Of a stretch of 64,000 nucleotides of DNA, positions 45,343-57,290 are shown one piece after another (the stretch's first letter is position 1; every line of letters starts with the position of its first letter). The stretch comes from Metallyticus violacea. Lineage: Eukaryota > Arthropoda > Insecta > Mantodea > Metallyticidae. Under the pieces are notes generated by a model. The model made no database searches. It saw nothing but the letters and a program-made list of their open reading frames with translations, and was not told the DNA's origin. Position numbers and translations under genes: made by a program. Where the stretch lies: positions 80,801,001-80,865,000 of the forward strand of contig CM060835.1 of assembly GCA_030762175.1 (NCBI GenBank). Reading direction: 5' to 3'.

Positions 45343-46073
45343 ACTTTGTGTATTTTCTAGGTTATGCACAGTTTCTTCCTCTCCTCTAATCCTAAATTTC
45401 TTTCCAATAATTTGACTTTTAACCAGCAACAATGAAAAAGGGATTTCTTATATTGTAACTGAGATATAAATGTACACTATACTAGATTTTTGGGTGATTT
45501 TCAAAATTTGATGAAATTTAATAATGTGCATTAGCATAAGTAAAACTTTTCAAATTCACCTGGAATAACAGACTTGTCTCCTTTTCATATGTACAAACCA
45601 AGTAAATATAACAGTTGATGAAATTGTAATTCTCTTAAATTCGTACACCGTGCATTAAGTCAATCCGAGAAACTGGAGGACCCAGTGGTTTATTGCATTT
45701 GTAATATCTTCATCTTCTCTCCTGTTATATTATATATATATAAGTTTAAAACTAGCGTGCACATAAATGGCAATCATGTGAAATGCATCTATTGAAGTTT
45801 AAATTAAAATTAAAAAAATAAATGGGCACTGAACTACAATATTTGTCATTGTAACTCTACCTTATAATTACTCCAGACAACAAAAGTAAAAAATGAGCAT
45901 CTACATTACTGCCAAAAAATTGCAATCTTGCAATTTATTAACAACATTTGTATAATGTAGTAACTTTGAAAACTAAATCATTTATTTTTATGTCCAATGT
46001 CTCAGTTTTCTTTGTTGGCAATTCTCTAGAGTCTTGGAGAAATGGGAGTGATGTGAACATATGGAAAAATTAC

Positions 46074-46142
46074 CCAAGGGAATTCAACCCATGACCTTCA
46101 CATTATTAGCACGATCCTGTAACCTACTGAGCTAAGTTAGAT
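46074..46142 (-). pseudogene. Decayed tRNA-Ile(AAT)-like sequence or SINE head
   Basis: On the - strand the sequence reads TTAGCTCAGTAGGTTA (D-arm and box A), then GTGCTAATAATGTGAAG with the loop CTAATAA (anticodon AAT), then GGTCATGGGTTGAATTCCC (variable and T-arm). This matches the order and spacing of eukaryotic tRNA-Ile(AAT). The T-loop GGTTGAATTC departs from GGTTCGANTCC, and the acceptor ends do not pair, so it is not a working tRNA. Whether it is a lone pseudogene or the head of a fourth SINE family cannot be told from one copy. Confidence 0.65.
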
Positions 46143-46672
46143 TCCTCTGGGTAACTATTTTCTTAGAATTAATGTTACCAGTTTGTTTTTGTTTTGTTCT
46201 TTTTTAATCTTTATAAAATTTGTACACTATTCTTAATAGAATAATTGTTACTTTTTCATCCCTCTTACACTAACTTTATCGAATTCTAGTATAATCTGCA
46301 GTTAGGAGACGAAAACTAAAATTGTGTTGAGCTTGTTATGAATTAGTAAATTCCGTCAAAACACAGTTTATCGTATCGTGGTTAAATACATTCATCGGGA
46401 ATCTCGCCGTCGGTTTTCTCCGCCTTCCCGTGAAAGGAGGCGTGACTTTTGCGAATTATAGGAGTATTCCTAACTGTTAATTTTTTTTATATACGGCACC
46501 TTATTCATTTGTTTCATTTGCGCACGAAGCATGAGGGTTTATGGGAGTAAAACTGCTGGAGTCAAAAATTTACGTTACAAGCACGGCTGAAAGCACTAAA
46601 GCCTTTGTGGTGCTTGTACAACATACCGTTACCTTAACACGTACTGCTGGTGCCCAAGCGATAGCGGTGAGA

Positions 46673-46779
46673 GTCGAACTCCTCAGTTCCGAACGAAAAA
46701 ATCCGTAACAGCAGCTCAAAATATCCAAATGTGCGTCCCCCACTGTTCCCGTATCTCGTTTGGGACTGAGGAGTTCGGC
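46673..46779. repeat. Foldback element: 24-bp inverted repeat, 59-nt spacer
   Basis: Arms 46673-46696 and 46756-46779 match in reverse complement at about 21 of 24 bases around CGAACTCCTCAGT. It lies in the CpG-richer part of the intergenic region upstream of TFIIE-alpha. Confidence 0.7.
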
Positions 46780-48740
46780 TTTCTCTGCTGTCGTTCGAGT
46801 TGAGGGAACAGTGGTGATGTATATTTTGCAGCAAAATTGTGGCTAGCGGCTAGACTATCATCCATGTACTTTTCGGTTTTTTTTTTCTCTTAAGAACAGA
46901 GAAATAAATTATGTGTATTTGCACTTTTATAGCTTGAAAGTTACGCCAGCTTCTTTTTAAATGTATTTTCAAATACTGAATGATATTTAACCAACTCTGC
47001 TATAGTAGGAAGCCCTTGGCGTGTAGGGATGACAGGCTCATAACATAATCATAATTAATCTAGTTTTCTTGTTGAATTATTTACGAATTTATTAATTTAA
47101 CTATGAATAGGAATAACATCCAGGGAGCAATGTAGTACAAGATGAAAGAATTGTCTTATGTTACTGAAATAATCTTGACAATTTTTACAAAATTACAGCA
47201 TGTGAAAATATACAAAATGCAACATCTATTGCAATGAAAATGAAAGCGTCATCGTCGATTTACAAAGTATAGGCCTAAGGCCTGTTAGGGTCATGGTGGA
47301 CCATATGAGCCAATGAAAAATGAAAACGGTATAAAACTTGAAGTAATGAGAATTATAAATATTAATGATCGTGACAAAAATGCTGTTTCAGATAAATCTC
47401 GAGGACGGGACGCAAATGTATATAATTTAACTGGTTGCCATGTTCCAAAATAAATGCTAAACTTAATGTAACCAAATTATTGAAATTAGCCACAACATTC
47501 CTTAAACATTTTTAAAAAGGCATATATCAGATCATGGTATAAGCACTTATTTACATATACTGGACTTAAAACAGGACATTGGTAATTAGAATTTGAACTG
47601 TGCAGTTTGTTTCTTAATAAATGATAAGCAAGTTTGATTACAGCAACAGAATATATATTTCACATTTGCTAATAACACAAGTTTATTACACATAACGGAA
47701 TAAAAGATTAAACGCATGACAAAAATAGGTAATTCTTAAATGTATGAAACTTTATTCCAGAGGTTAGATTACCCATGATGCAACAAGAAACAATATTAAA
47801 TGCGGATGAAAACACTAGGTTGTACTTTCACTTCGTTTAGCAACCATTGAGTTAAATTAGAGCAATAGTATATGTATTTCACTCTTGCTAATAGCAGAAG
47901 TATATTACACGCTTATAACCTAAGCACGGGTAGGGTAGTTGTAGCAGCTGCACGGAGGTACTGCTGCATTGCCTTTAGTCCTGCATGTAACGTCAAATGA
48001 GTTGAACGACAGCATGTTCGTGTAGCAGGAAATTGAAAGCAGGCGGGAAGTGTTTCGAAATTCCGCGATCTAATTGAAAATTACATTACCAGGAAAGTTT
48101 TATAGACCCGAACAATGATGAAATTCACACCCATAAGGTAGAAAACGTATTTGAGGGCTAAGTGTAAGATTAGGAGGCAGCATGGAACTTAGGATGCAAT
48201 CATAGATAACCGTCTACAAGGTGCACCGTCACACTTCCGTGGAATATGAGAAAAGTGCGTATTTTGACTCCGATAGTTCTAAGCAATCCTCGCACCATCT
48301 ACAGCTACTTCTGGAAAACAAGTGAATAAGATGCACTATATTCAAAGATAATGTCTTTTTATTGGAATACTATGAAAATGCAGTTAAATGGCGTAATAAA
48401 GTGTCCAATTTTCAAACTTTACCGCGCTTTGATCAAATCCAAACAAGATTTGCATGTGATTATTGTACTATACGAAAAAATATTGGTTAGGGCTTCTTGG
48501 ATTTTAGTTAGTGCTATATAATCGTTTTGTCTGCAATGCATTTTCTCAGTGCTATATGAGTCGTTTTGTCTGGAATGCATGAGCTGAATATTGATGTGAG
48601 GTGCATAAGTGTTTTACATGTGCGTCGTTTTAGTTGGGTTTTAGAAAGTCAGGTTAGATTACAATACTTTTAGCGGTTATGTTTCTATCTCTGCAATGTT
48701 TATAGAGCAGGTTAATGGATAAGCTTGTTTGTTACCTAGG

Positions 48741-48864
48741 ATGGGAGAAGAAAGACTTGTTACGGAGGTTCCAAGCAGTCTTAAGCAGCTTGCAAGACTT
48801 GTAGTTCGTGGCTTTTATACAATAGAGGATGCTCTAATCATTGATATGCTTGTACGTAACCCAT
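48741..48864 (+). CDS. GTF2E1: TFIIE subunit alpha, coding exon 1
   Basis: TFIIE-alpha joins the RNA polymerase II preinitiation complex, recruits TFIIH and stimulates its kinase and helicase. This exon holds the start codon (A at -3, G at +4) and codons 1-41 plus the first base of codon 42. The peptide includes LVTEVPSSLKQLARLVVRGF then YTIEDALIIDMLVRN. This is the start of the winged-helix domain, matching 'vLTEVPaaLKrLakyViRgFY-iE-alaLDiLiRnsC' of animal TFIIE-alpha. The donor is CCAT|GTAAGT. The single base left over (T) joins GC of the next exon to make the expected Cys codon. It is too short and spliced to be seen as a long open frame. Confidence 0.95.
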
Positions 48865-50559
48865 GTAAGTAATTTCGGTAATGTTTACTGTGGTACAGTG
48901 ATATATGGTACTTGTACCCAATTAATTCAGTTACTAGGGACATGAAACGTAAGTTACTAAATTGATAGTGGCTTGTGAGAATGGGCTATGCATCTCAGAA
49001 ATTCAACATAGCAATATATGCACTAGTATTGATTTAGTGCCTTTGGTCCTCATAGGATAAAAAAACAAAAGTTGTTCATACCTATATTGGTGATCCCAGT
49101 TTGTATTCATTTTCATTAATAAATGTCGAAATCAAATTGAGAACAAGGCACATAATTCCTTTAAATTAGTGCTTTAAATCCCATTAACATCTTTTAAATT
49201 CAAATATTTTATATTACAAGTTTTATAGTAGTTCATAGCCGTTAATATTTGTGCTGTTCAAAAATATTTTGCACTTTTGTAATGTGAGGAGTTTACTGTC
49301 ACTGAATTGTTATGTGATAATATAAAGAACAGTATTTGAAATTCCTAGACACTACATTTCAGTATCAAGCTCATTAATTTTTATATTTTCATAAGTTTTA
49401 AGGACAAAGTTTACCAAATTGTGTCTCATTTGCACTTATTAAAACTGATCATGTCAGTATAAATGTTCTTGAACTCTGAGCAAAGCTCAGAGCTTTCATA
49501 AATATTGAATAGTTAAGCAAATAGCATTTGTGGCATTTTATACAATAAAACTTGTTGATTTATCTGTGGTGCAAGCTCTGCAGACTCCGAATACCCATGG
49601 TACTTCTGACATTATTAGAAGTGCACTGGAGCATATACCCAAGTCCTTTCCTTTGGGAAGTTGTCCAAAGTTGGTTAGACTCGGTGTAGTGTGTGATATG
49701 AAACTCATCATTATTAAGGCTGTCATTGTGTGATTTAGTCAGCTATCTTAGGGTGGTGAGCCACCTTAGGCTACCCACTTACAGAGCTGAGTAGGCTGAT
49801 ACTCAATTTGGCTAACCTAGCAGTGTAGCTGGGAGGTTGTCTGGACGGTCTGCCATGGGTAAGCGGTATATCTGTTTCGGTCAAGAAATCAGGGTGGTGG
49901 TTTGTGACTGGTCCGCAACTCCACACAGAGGACTCAAATTTTTAGTTACCAGCCTAAAGGGAGGGGCTTTGCCTAGGTACAGATGGCATGAGCAGCAATG
50001 CTCTACTATGTGAAACAGCTGAAAAATATTTCATGTTTGTTGTATTTATGGGAGTCAAAGATAGCATATTGACAAATTGACATTCAGTCAACTCTTGATT
50101 TTTTTGCAAGCCAATAATGCTTCTATATTTGTCACCAATAATATTTCATTGTTTTGCATTAAGAGTAATGTTCACATTTGCATTCTGCCTCTCAATCAGT
50201 ATGTGTTATATGTATGCTCTTTATTATGATTTGGTACAAGAAATATGTATCGTTTTTGTTTACAGTTTTTGTTCATTTAAATTAGAAAACATATAATTTT
50301 TTATTAATTTGAGTTATGCAGCTATCCTCCTTTAACTATTTCTGGAATTAATTGAATTTAAAGTTGGCTAGTGTTTTTGTGCATTTGTGTGGTAGAAGAG
50401 TGTATATTTATATGTATTTAATAAAGGTAATTAAAATATTGTTTCTACTCTTATACATAAAATGTTCTTTCTTGTTGAAATTAAGTTTAAGCTATAAAAC
50501 AGCTATATGTAGTATGTTTGTAGTTAGTTAGTTCTCGGAGCATTCAGTGAGTTCGTGGA

Positions 50560-53500
50560 GCAGCCACAGAGACCTACGAATGTTAAACTTGCCATATACA
50601 ATTACCACAGTAGCTTTCAATCTGTATTTACAAAAATTTGTCTGCATCTACATAAATAATTACAATAAAAATAAAAAAGAACACTTAAAACAACTCAACC
50701 AACAACAAAAACAGACAAATCACTTAATCATACAAATTTTATTATATACATATTTACATATACATTGATATGTTGTGCAGTATAATATTGTCACTCATAT
50801 ATTCCTTTACAGAATAATAGGCCTTTTTACATAGGTATTTTCTAAGAGCAGATTTAAAGGAATTGTCATTGTTTATTAAGACTTTTAGGCTAGAGGGAAG
50901 AGCATTGTACACTAAAATGCATTCATTATAAACACCTTTTTGATGGCATGAAAGTGCTGAAATTGGACAATGTAGATTTGCTTTTTGTCGAGTATTCTTG
51001 TCATGTATATTTTGATTTTGAACAAATTTTTGTTTATTTCTTATATAAAAGTTCATGAGGGATAAAATATATTCACAAGGAAGAGTTAAAATTTCAAATT
51101 TCCTAAAGGGGTTTCTGAATGAATGTCTGCTATGTGTACCAATGATTATTCGTATGACTTTTTTCTGTAACAGGAAGACACGTTCACTTTTAACTGAACT
51201 TCCCCAAAATATTATACTGTACTTCATTATTGAGTTGAAATAAGCATAATAAACTAGTTTTAAAGTCTTAATTGATTCCAACACTTCTAATGCACATATT
51301 GCATAGCATGCACTGCTTAGTTTAGGTGTAATAAGATCAATGTGATCTTTTCAATTCAGATGGTTATCAATTATTAAACCAAGGAATTTAATATATTTGT
51401 TTGTGAAAGTACACTGTTATAATATCCTATCTGTAATTGTGGATCTGTAGATCTGTGAGTAATGAATTTCATAACATTTGTTTTATTTAGATTTAGAAAC
51501 AATTTGTTTGCTTTGAACCATACACACAATGAACTGAGAACCAAATTTAATTTAATGGCAGAATCATTAAGGCTCTTTCCATTTATCAATATTCTTGTGT
51601 CATCTGCAAATAGAACAGTATTTCCTACATCTTGGATAGATAAGGAGAGGTCATTTATATATCTGAAAAAGAAGAGGGCCCAGAACAGATCCTTGAGGCA
51701 CTCCATGGTTAATCATTCCCCACTCTGATGCATTGTTTTTATTATTGAAGGGACAATTTATCACTACTTTTTGTTTCCTTTTGTCAAGGTAGGATATAAA
51801 CCATTTTAAATATTGGTTTTTTATTCCATAGAAAGCTAATATATCTATCAGAATTTCATAATTGACACAATCAAAAGTCTTAACTAAGTCACAAAATATT
51901 CCTCCTACATGTGTTCTTTCATTAAATACAGTTAAAATTTCATTAATGAGATTATAGATCGCATTTTGTGTTGAAATTCCTTTTCTAAAGCCAAACTGAT
52001 CACTAACTAGAATAGTGTTACTTTCAAGGTAATGGTAAAGCCTATTGTACATTACTTTCTCAAATATCTTAGAAAATATAGGTGAAATAGCTATAGGTGT
52101 ATAATTAGAGACATTTATCTTTTCTCCCTTTTTGTACAGAGGCCTCACTATTGAATATTTTAGCCTCTCAGGAAATACATCCAATGTTAAAGATTCATTA
52201 CACAAGTACTAATTTCCTTTGCACAGGCCTTTATGACTTTGCTGTTGATCTCATCATAGCCAGAAGAGTTTTTTGATTTTAGTTTTCTAATGATATTACT
52301 AATTTCTAGTGAGGTAGTGATGCTTGGTTTGAATTCATTATTATGATGGGGAGTTGATGATTGTAAAATTTGCAAAGCATCTCTCTTATCACCAGAATAT
52401 AAATTAAATTTTTTGTTACATTAAGAAAGTAATCACTAGGCACATTTGCTACATCTGCAGGGTGTTGTATCTCTTGATTGTTAATATTTAAGATTATTGC
52501 ATCATCTTGTTGCAAATATTTGCCTGTTTCTTGTTTTATTATATTCCAAGTAGTTTTTATTTTGTTTTTTGACTGATTGATAAGTGTTTGGTAATGGAGG
52601 CCTTTCACTGCTTTTATGACTTTCCTAAGCATCTTACAATGCTTTCTAAAATGTATTTTTAATTTAGGGTCTTTACTGAGCTTTTGCTCATTATATAATT
52701 GTCTTTTATGTTGACAAGATTTTTTAATTCCTTGGGTTAACCATTCCCTGCTCATATTTTAACTTCTTTTTTTAATATTTAGTGGGAAATATGCTTCAAA
52801 ATGCAATTCAAAAATATGTAAAAAATTGTTGAATTTACTATTAACATCATTTGCACTGAAAACACTAATCCATGATTCTTGTCGAAGTGTCTCCGCCATT
52901 TTACTGAGGTTAGCATCATTAATATCTCTATATTTTATATATCTATAACATTCTTTGAGTTTTATTGTAGAATTTTTTTTCATTATTATTTGAGCATCAT
53001 GGTCAGAGAGACTATTGATCAATGAAGACACAGAATATAATGACAGTTTGTCTGAATTTACAAATATATTATCTATTGCTGTGCTAGAGTTTATCAATCC
53101 TGCAGGGAAAGTTAATTGTATGAACCATATTATATGCTGTTAGAGGGGAATTCAGTCGATTCATTCTTACACTTGGCATTAAGTAATCAATATTTATGTC
53201 CCCACATATAATTATTTCATGCTTAGGCTTAATTAAAAAGTTTAAGGTATCTTCAAGCTTCATCAAGAAAGTTTCGAAGTTTCCTAACGGCGAGCGATAA
53301 ATAGCAATTATAATTATTTTTGTACTGTTGCTATCCAATTGGATTGTACATAATTCAATGTCCTGTTCTGAATTAAATTTTGATACATCTAATGTTTTAT
53401 ATGGTACATCCTGCCTGTTAGTCCTGGTGGTGTAATGGTTACCATACTTGCCTCCTATACCCAAGATCGCGGGTTCGAACCCGGCTAGGATCGATGGATT

Positions 53501-54720
53501 TTTCCGGGCGTAAAAATCCTAAGTATGGCTTCCTTCGGAAGGGAAGTAAAGCCGTGGGTCCCGTGTCGTACATTTACGGCACGATAAAGAACCTCAAGCC
53601 TGAAAGAGAGGCCTCTGAGCAAAATTTGTCGGCCGTTTCACGCCCTGAGTTGAATGGGACGCTGATGACCCGAGATGTTAAAGAGTGTCCATAAATAAAT
53701 CAATCAATCAAAAAAAAAAAAAACATCCTGCCTGACATAAATGAAAACTCCTCCATTATTAGTGTTTTCCTTGAAGCTCCTGCTCCCAGACAATATCCAC
53801 GTGATAACAATTGTGATAATTCCTGTTGTTTCAAATGATGTTCAGATAGGCAGATAATATGTGGTTTTATATTGTCACAAGTTCACAAGTTAAGCTGTTT
53901 AATAATTCATCTGTTTTGCTTATAAGTCCTCTAATGTTTTGATGAAATATACAGAGATTTTTTATTGCTTGCTGAATACGCTTCAATTTTATTTCATTTT
54001 CTGTGCTATCATGATCATTGATACGATTGTCATTTGATTTAACATCAACTATTTTTAAGTTTGACTTGGTGAATTTCTGGCCTGGATAAGGTGTCTTTAT
54101 CCTAAAAAATGGGACCTTGAACTATTTATAACAACAGGAATCTTACCCTTGATTCTGTAAGCAATAAGGAGCAAAAGCTGCTTTTTGCCTTTAGAATTCA
54201 AGTGCAGGCCATGTACAGTAAAATTATCTCCGCCTAGGTGATTTACATCTATCATACAATTGTGGGAGTTTCTGGGTGTCATCAATGCATGCTCAAGCCT
54301 CAGATTCATACTACGCACCCTCCTATGAAGCTGAGGCCTATCATGCCTATATAACAGTCCCAGAAACTTCACATTGGTATGCCTGCTTTTACCGCTGATG
54401 TCACCAAGATCTTGCTTAATCTGATAATTATTATCTATATCAAGGCTATTATTTTTGTATTAACTGTTATTTAAACCACAAAGTAAGTCCCTGGCATTGT
54501 CCAGAATAATCACAGCAGAAATAATTTTATTACAAAGATTGTGTCCAGCCAACTCTATGCCCCTAAGCTTGTTTAATCAGTCACCTCTCTCTTGAATGCA
54601 CAAACTTTGTGCAAATTGCTCCATCAGACCTGTGCATGCAGTTAAATTTTTTCTTTGTGGCCTGTGTCAACACGTTGCACAGTGATCTTGATGAATCTGT
54701 TTCATTCATATGATGAAACA
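50560..54720 (-). mobile_element. CR1-like non-LTR retrotransposon, nearly full-length but inactivated
   Basis: Domains on the - strand from high to low coordinate. An ORF1 fragment (54372-54097) has FTVHGLHLNSKGKKQLLL, the esterase-like C-terminal motif known in CR1 ORF1. The AP-endonuclease starts near 53970 (FHQNIRGL, then SEHHL) and continues beyond the SINE with IAIYRSP and CGDINIDYL; its SDHDAQ motif lies in 52759-53097. RT motifs are DQFGFRKGIST, FCDLVKTFDCVNY (motif A), GVPQGSVLGPLLF (motif B) and FADDT (motif C, 51374-51706). The post-RT segment (50754-51284) has YFNSIMKYSIIFWGSS and a 'FK-aLrkYL' end. At least five frameshifts or stops separate these. EN and RT active-site residues are mostly still present, so decay is moderate. 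The 3' UTR end near 50560 and the 5' end near 54720 are estimates. It is antisense to the host gene. Confidence 0.87.
53418..53722 (+). mobile_element. SINE-B reference copy nested in the CR1-like LINE
   Basis: Best copy of family B. The head folds as a tRNA. The 7-bp acceptor pairs GTCCTGG-side bases with the CTAGGATC side, the D-arm is GGTGTAATGGTTACC, an anticodon-like hairpin uses CTTG/CAAG, and the T-arm is CGGGTTCGAACCCGG with an intact box B. The D-arm and acceptor are most like Val/Asp-class tRNAs. Body landmarks are ATGGATTTTTCCGGGCG, CCTTCGGAAGGGAAGTAAAG, TACATTTACGGCACGATAAA, GAGGCCTCTGAGC, GGCCGTTTCACGCCC and GATGTTAAAGAGTGTCC. The tail is AATAAATCAATCAATCA plus an A-run. The 12-bp word ACATCCTGCCTG occurs at 53406-53417 and 53723-53734, a perfect target-site duplication cut from the LINE's endonuclease region. 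Confidence 0.97.
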
Positions 54721-55207
54721 GAGAGGGTGTTAGTTGCTATTCATAGGCTCTGCAAGTAACACAAAGTTACCATTGTAGCTGTTATATACATTAGCATAGT
54801 ATGTTCACCACTTCCCTCCTTCCAAGCATGTATGTGTTTGTATATATGTATGTGATGACCCCTACAAATTTTTCAGCATGAAAGAAAAAATCTTAACTTT
54901 ACATGCATTACCTCTCCAGGTCTGTATCCCTATCCTCCATTATATCTGTGCCCAGAGAACAGCCCTGAATGTATTGTGTTACTTTTATAAATAATTGCGA
55001 ATAATAATGAATTTTATTAGAAAATTATTAGTAGCATATCTGATAAAATAAATATATTGGTAATTAATAAAAAAAATACCTTCAGTATGTTTGTTAACCC
55101 TTTGCAGATCTTGGTTATGAATTAAGGATATCTGTGCACATGTTGTGACCGAGCTCTGTATGCTGAACCTTCTGTTTAAGTGGAATGTGATATTGTTGCT
55201 TTCTCAG

Positions 55208-55374
55208 GCATGAAAGAAGATGACATCTGTGAACTTCTGAAGTTTGAGAGAAAAATGCTAAGAGCTCGTATCTCAACTCTGCGAAATGACAAGTTCATAC
55301 AAGTGCGACTGAAGATGGAAACAGGTCTTGATGGCAAGGCACAGAAGGTCAACTATTATTTCATTAATTACAAG
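55208..55374 (+). CDS. GTF2E1: TFIIE subunit alpha, coding exon 2
   Basis: Acceptor TTTCTCAG at 55200-55207, donor AAG|GTATTA after 55374, end phase 0. It encodes residues 43-97 after the split Cys 42. MKEDDICELLKFERKMLRAR is the recognition-helix side of the winged helix; NDKFIQVRLKMETGLDGKA is the wing, and VNYYFINYK is the end of the fold. These match animal TFIIE-alpha closely in order and length. Joining it to exon 1 requires no insertion or deletion relative to the family. Confidence 0.96.
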
Positions 55375-55470
55375 GTATTATATTATTTCTTAATGCACAG
55401 CACAATTTAAACTACCACAGTGATGTGAATGAAAATTTGTTGACGAGTCAAACTAAACAGCCATGTATCT

Positions 55471-55589
55471 TCACTTACTTTCATTTCAGTAGAATATGTT
55501 TTGCAGACTTTCATCTACATCATCAGCTACGTGCCATTGATGGGAATGAAGGTCTGCAAAACATATTCTACTGCAATGAAAGTAAGTGA
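55471..55589. repeat. Foldback element: 44-bp inverted repeat, 31-nt loop
   Basis: Arms 55471-55514 and 55546-55589 match in reverse complement at 42 of 44 bases (core GTAGAATATGTTTTGCAGA). The loop, read on the - strand, has CTGATGATGTAGATGAAAG. It starts about 100 bases after the exon 2 donor of TFIIE-alpha and would form a strong hairpin in the pre-mRNA. Confidence 0.9.
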
Positions 55590-56849
55590 GGCTGCATGAT
55601 TAAGGCCAAAATAAGCAACATTATATAACTATAGGGTGTCCCAAAAATACTTAATGTTAAAAAATATTTATTCATTAATCAACATGACTGTCACATCACT
55701 TTAAAGGGGAGACATTTTCGTTAAATATGGAATGAAATATCTGACAAATATTCTGAGTAATTCATCTGACACTCATATTCTTTTAACAAAATTTAAATTC
55801 TATTTTTACATAATTTAGCTCGATTTTGTTGATAGCTCTTTAAATTTTTGCTTTCAATTCAGAAATCTTTCTTATTTTTGAACCATAAACTTTGGAACTT
55901 TACAAATCCTCAGAAGAAAAAATTGGTTAAGGTGTATTTGCACAGTCTTGGTGGTCAATTCTGATTGCCATTAATTAAGATGAGTCATCAATAAAATTTC
56001 TGTCACAGCAACTCATCACAGCAACCATTCTGCGGGAACCACATGTCCTCAAAATCCATGCTATGTAAAAATGTATATAATTATGATAAAATTCATCATT
56101 GATGATCACTGCATTTGCTGCCTTCTCTTCAAAGAAGTAAGCTCAATCATTCCACCAGCCCAAAATTCACACCAAACTGTCTTGTCATATTTGCATTGAA
56201 AGTTCTTAAATGATCCAACAAATTTCCGTGCTCCAAATGCAACAATTATGCTTGCTGAAATACCCATTAAAGAGTTTCTGTACATTTGTTTCATTTGTCA
56301 AAATGCCATGTACTTTATGCATAGTAAATGTTTTGATGTATATTTGCATTTGTACAATAATTTTGTATAAATATATATAAAACATAGTGGTAAAATATTT
56401 AACTCCCTAAATTATGATTTACAACTAGTTTTGTATGGTATGTTAAGCATGATTCTGATAACCTTTTTTTGTCATTTAATATTTTTGTCCCTTCATTACT
56501 GTTTCCTCTATAAAGCTATTCCATAAGACAGAAGTAAATGAAACTCACTGTAGTAAATTTATTGATACATTTTTCATTAAATTTGTGAAAATTGTTTATT
56601 AATTACATTAAAAAAGTGAGAAATTGGTGCTACTTGAGTAGAAATAGATGCATTGCATTGTGTATGTTCGCATATTATTGCAGCCCGATGTAGAGCCTAC
56701 TGGACAATTATTATTCTGTAATCATTCATCATGCTTCTGTAATCATTCATCATGCATGGGCTGGACAAGGAGCATAGCTGTAACACTATCCAGACGAATC
56801 CTACCCTCCCTAAATAAACTTCAATAAAAACAAGAGAATAATTGACCAA

Positions 56850-57185
56850 TATTTACTACACAACCATAAACATTTTTCTCATTTTAAACCATAACCTTTT
56901 TAATATTTGTATAGTTGTTATAGACTCAACGGGACTGTCATAAAGGTGATCTTCTTGGGACCAAGGTGCAACATCCGCTCTCTTCAAGCTTCCACACTCG
57001 ACTATTCTAACATTCATTAAGATGTTATCTTTTCCTCTGTTGCTTATGTGCGATATATATACTCTTTTCAAACTGTCACCTCTACTTTTAACCATCACAC
57101 TGCTACAATACATTTTCCCCACATTGTTATCCCCTCTTAAGCCATATCTGCCTCGGATCACCCTAATCGACATTTCTGTCTATTG
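56850..57185 (-). repeat. Repeat R2, copy 1 (contains a 105-residue open frame)
   Basis: This block is matched in direct orientation by 59905-60240. Shared words include CTCTCTTCAAGCTTC, AACATTC.TTAAGA, TTATCTTTTCC, TCTTTTCAAACTGT and CACACTGCTACAATA. On the - strand it is open for 105 residues (57173-56856), beginning with an Arg/Gly-rich stretch. The second copy is not open, so coding function is doubtful. No family recognised. Confidence 0.7.
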
Positions 57186-57249
57186 AATACAATTAACAAA
57201 TGGGTTCCTGAATATTACAAAAAATTAAAAGCTGAAAAAGAAAACAACA

Positions 57250-57289
<40 letters not shown>
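57250..57289. repeat. (TA)n microsatellite, ~19 units
   Basis: Uninterrupted TA dinucleotides in intron 2 of TFIIE-alpha. Confidence 0.98.

Positions 57290-57290
<1 letters not shown>

Larger units (their letters stand above)
45343..48740. other. Intergenic region between STN1-like and TFIIE-alpha genes
   Basis: About 3.4 kb. It contains a tRNA-Ile-like sequence (46074-46142), a CpG-richer patch with an inverted repeat (46370-46830), and AT-rich sequence up to the TFIIE-alpha start. The promoter and any 5' UTR of TFIIE-alpha must lie here or just upstream; no TATA or initiator element could be singled out. Confidence 0.5.
48865..55207 (+). other. Intron 1 of TFIIE-alpha (6343 bases, phase 1)
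   Basis: Bounded by GTAAGT and TTTCTCAG. It carries a CR1-like LINE in the antisense direction (about 50.6-54.7 kb) with a nested SINE-B. The piece at 49500-50050 has moderate GC, with frames on both strands that have no family resemblance. The rest is AT-rich. Confidence 0.92.

Noticed and set aside
54097..54372. 91-residue - strand frame as a possible host gene in TFIIE-alpha intron 1
   Set aside because: Its HGLHLNSKGK motif is the ORF1 esterase-like end of the CR1-type LINE that continues downstream, so it is part of that element.
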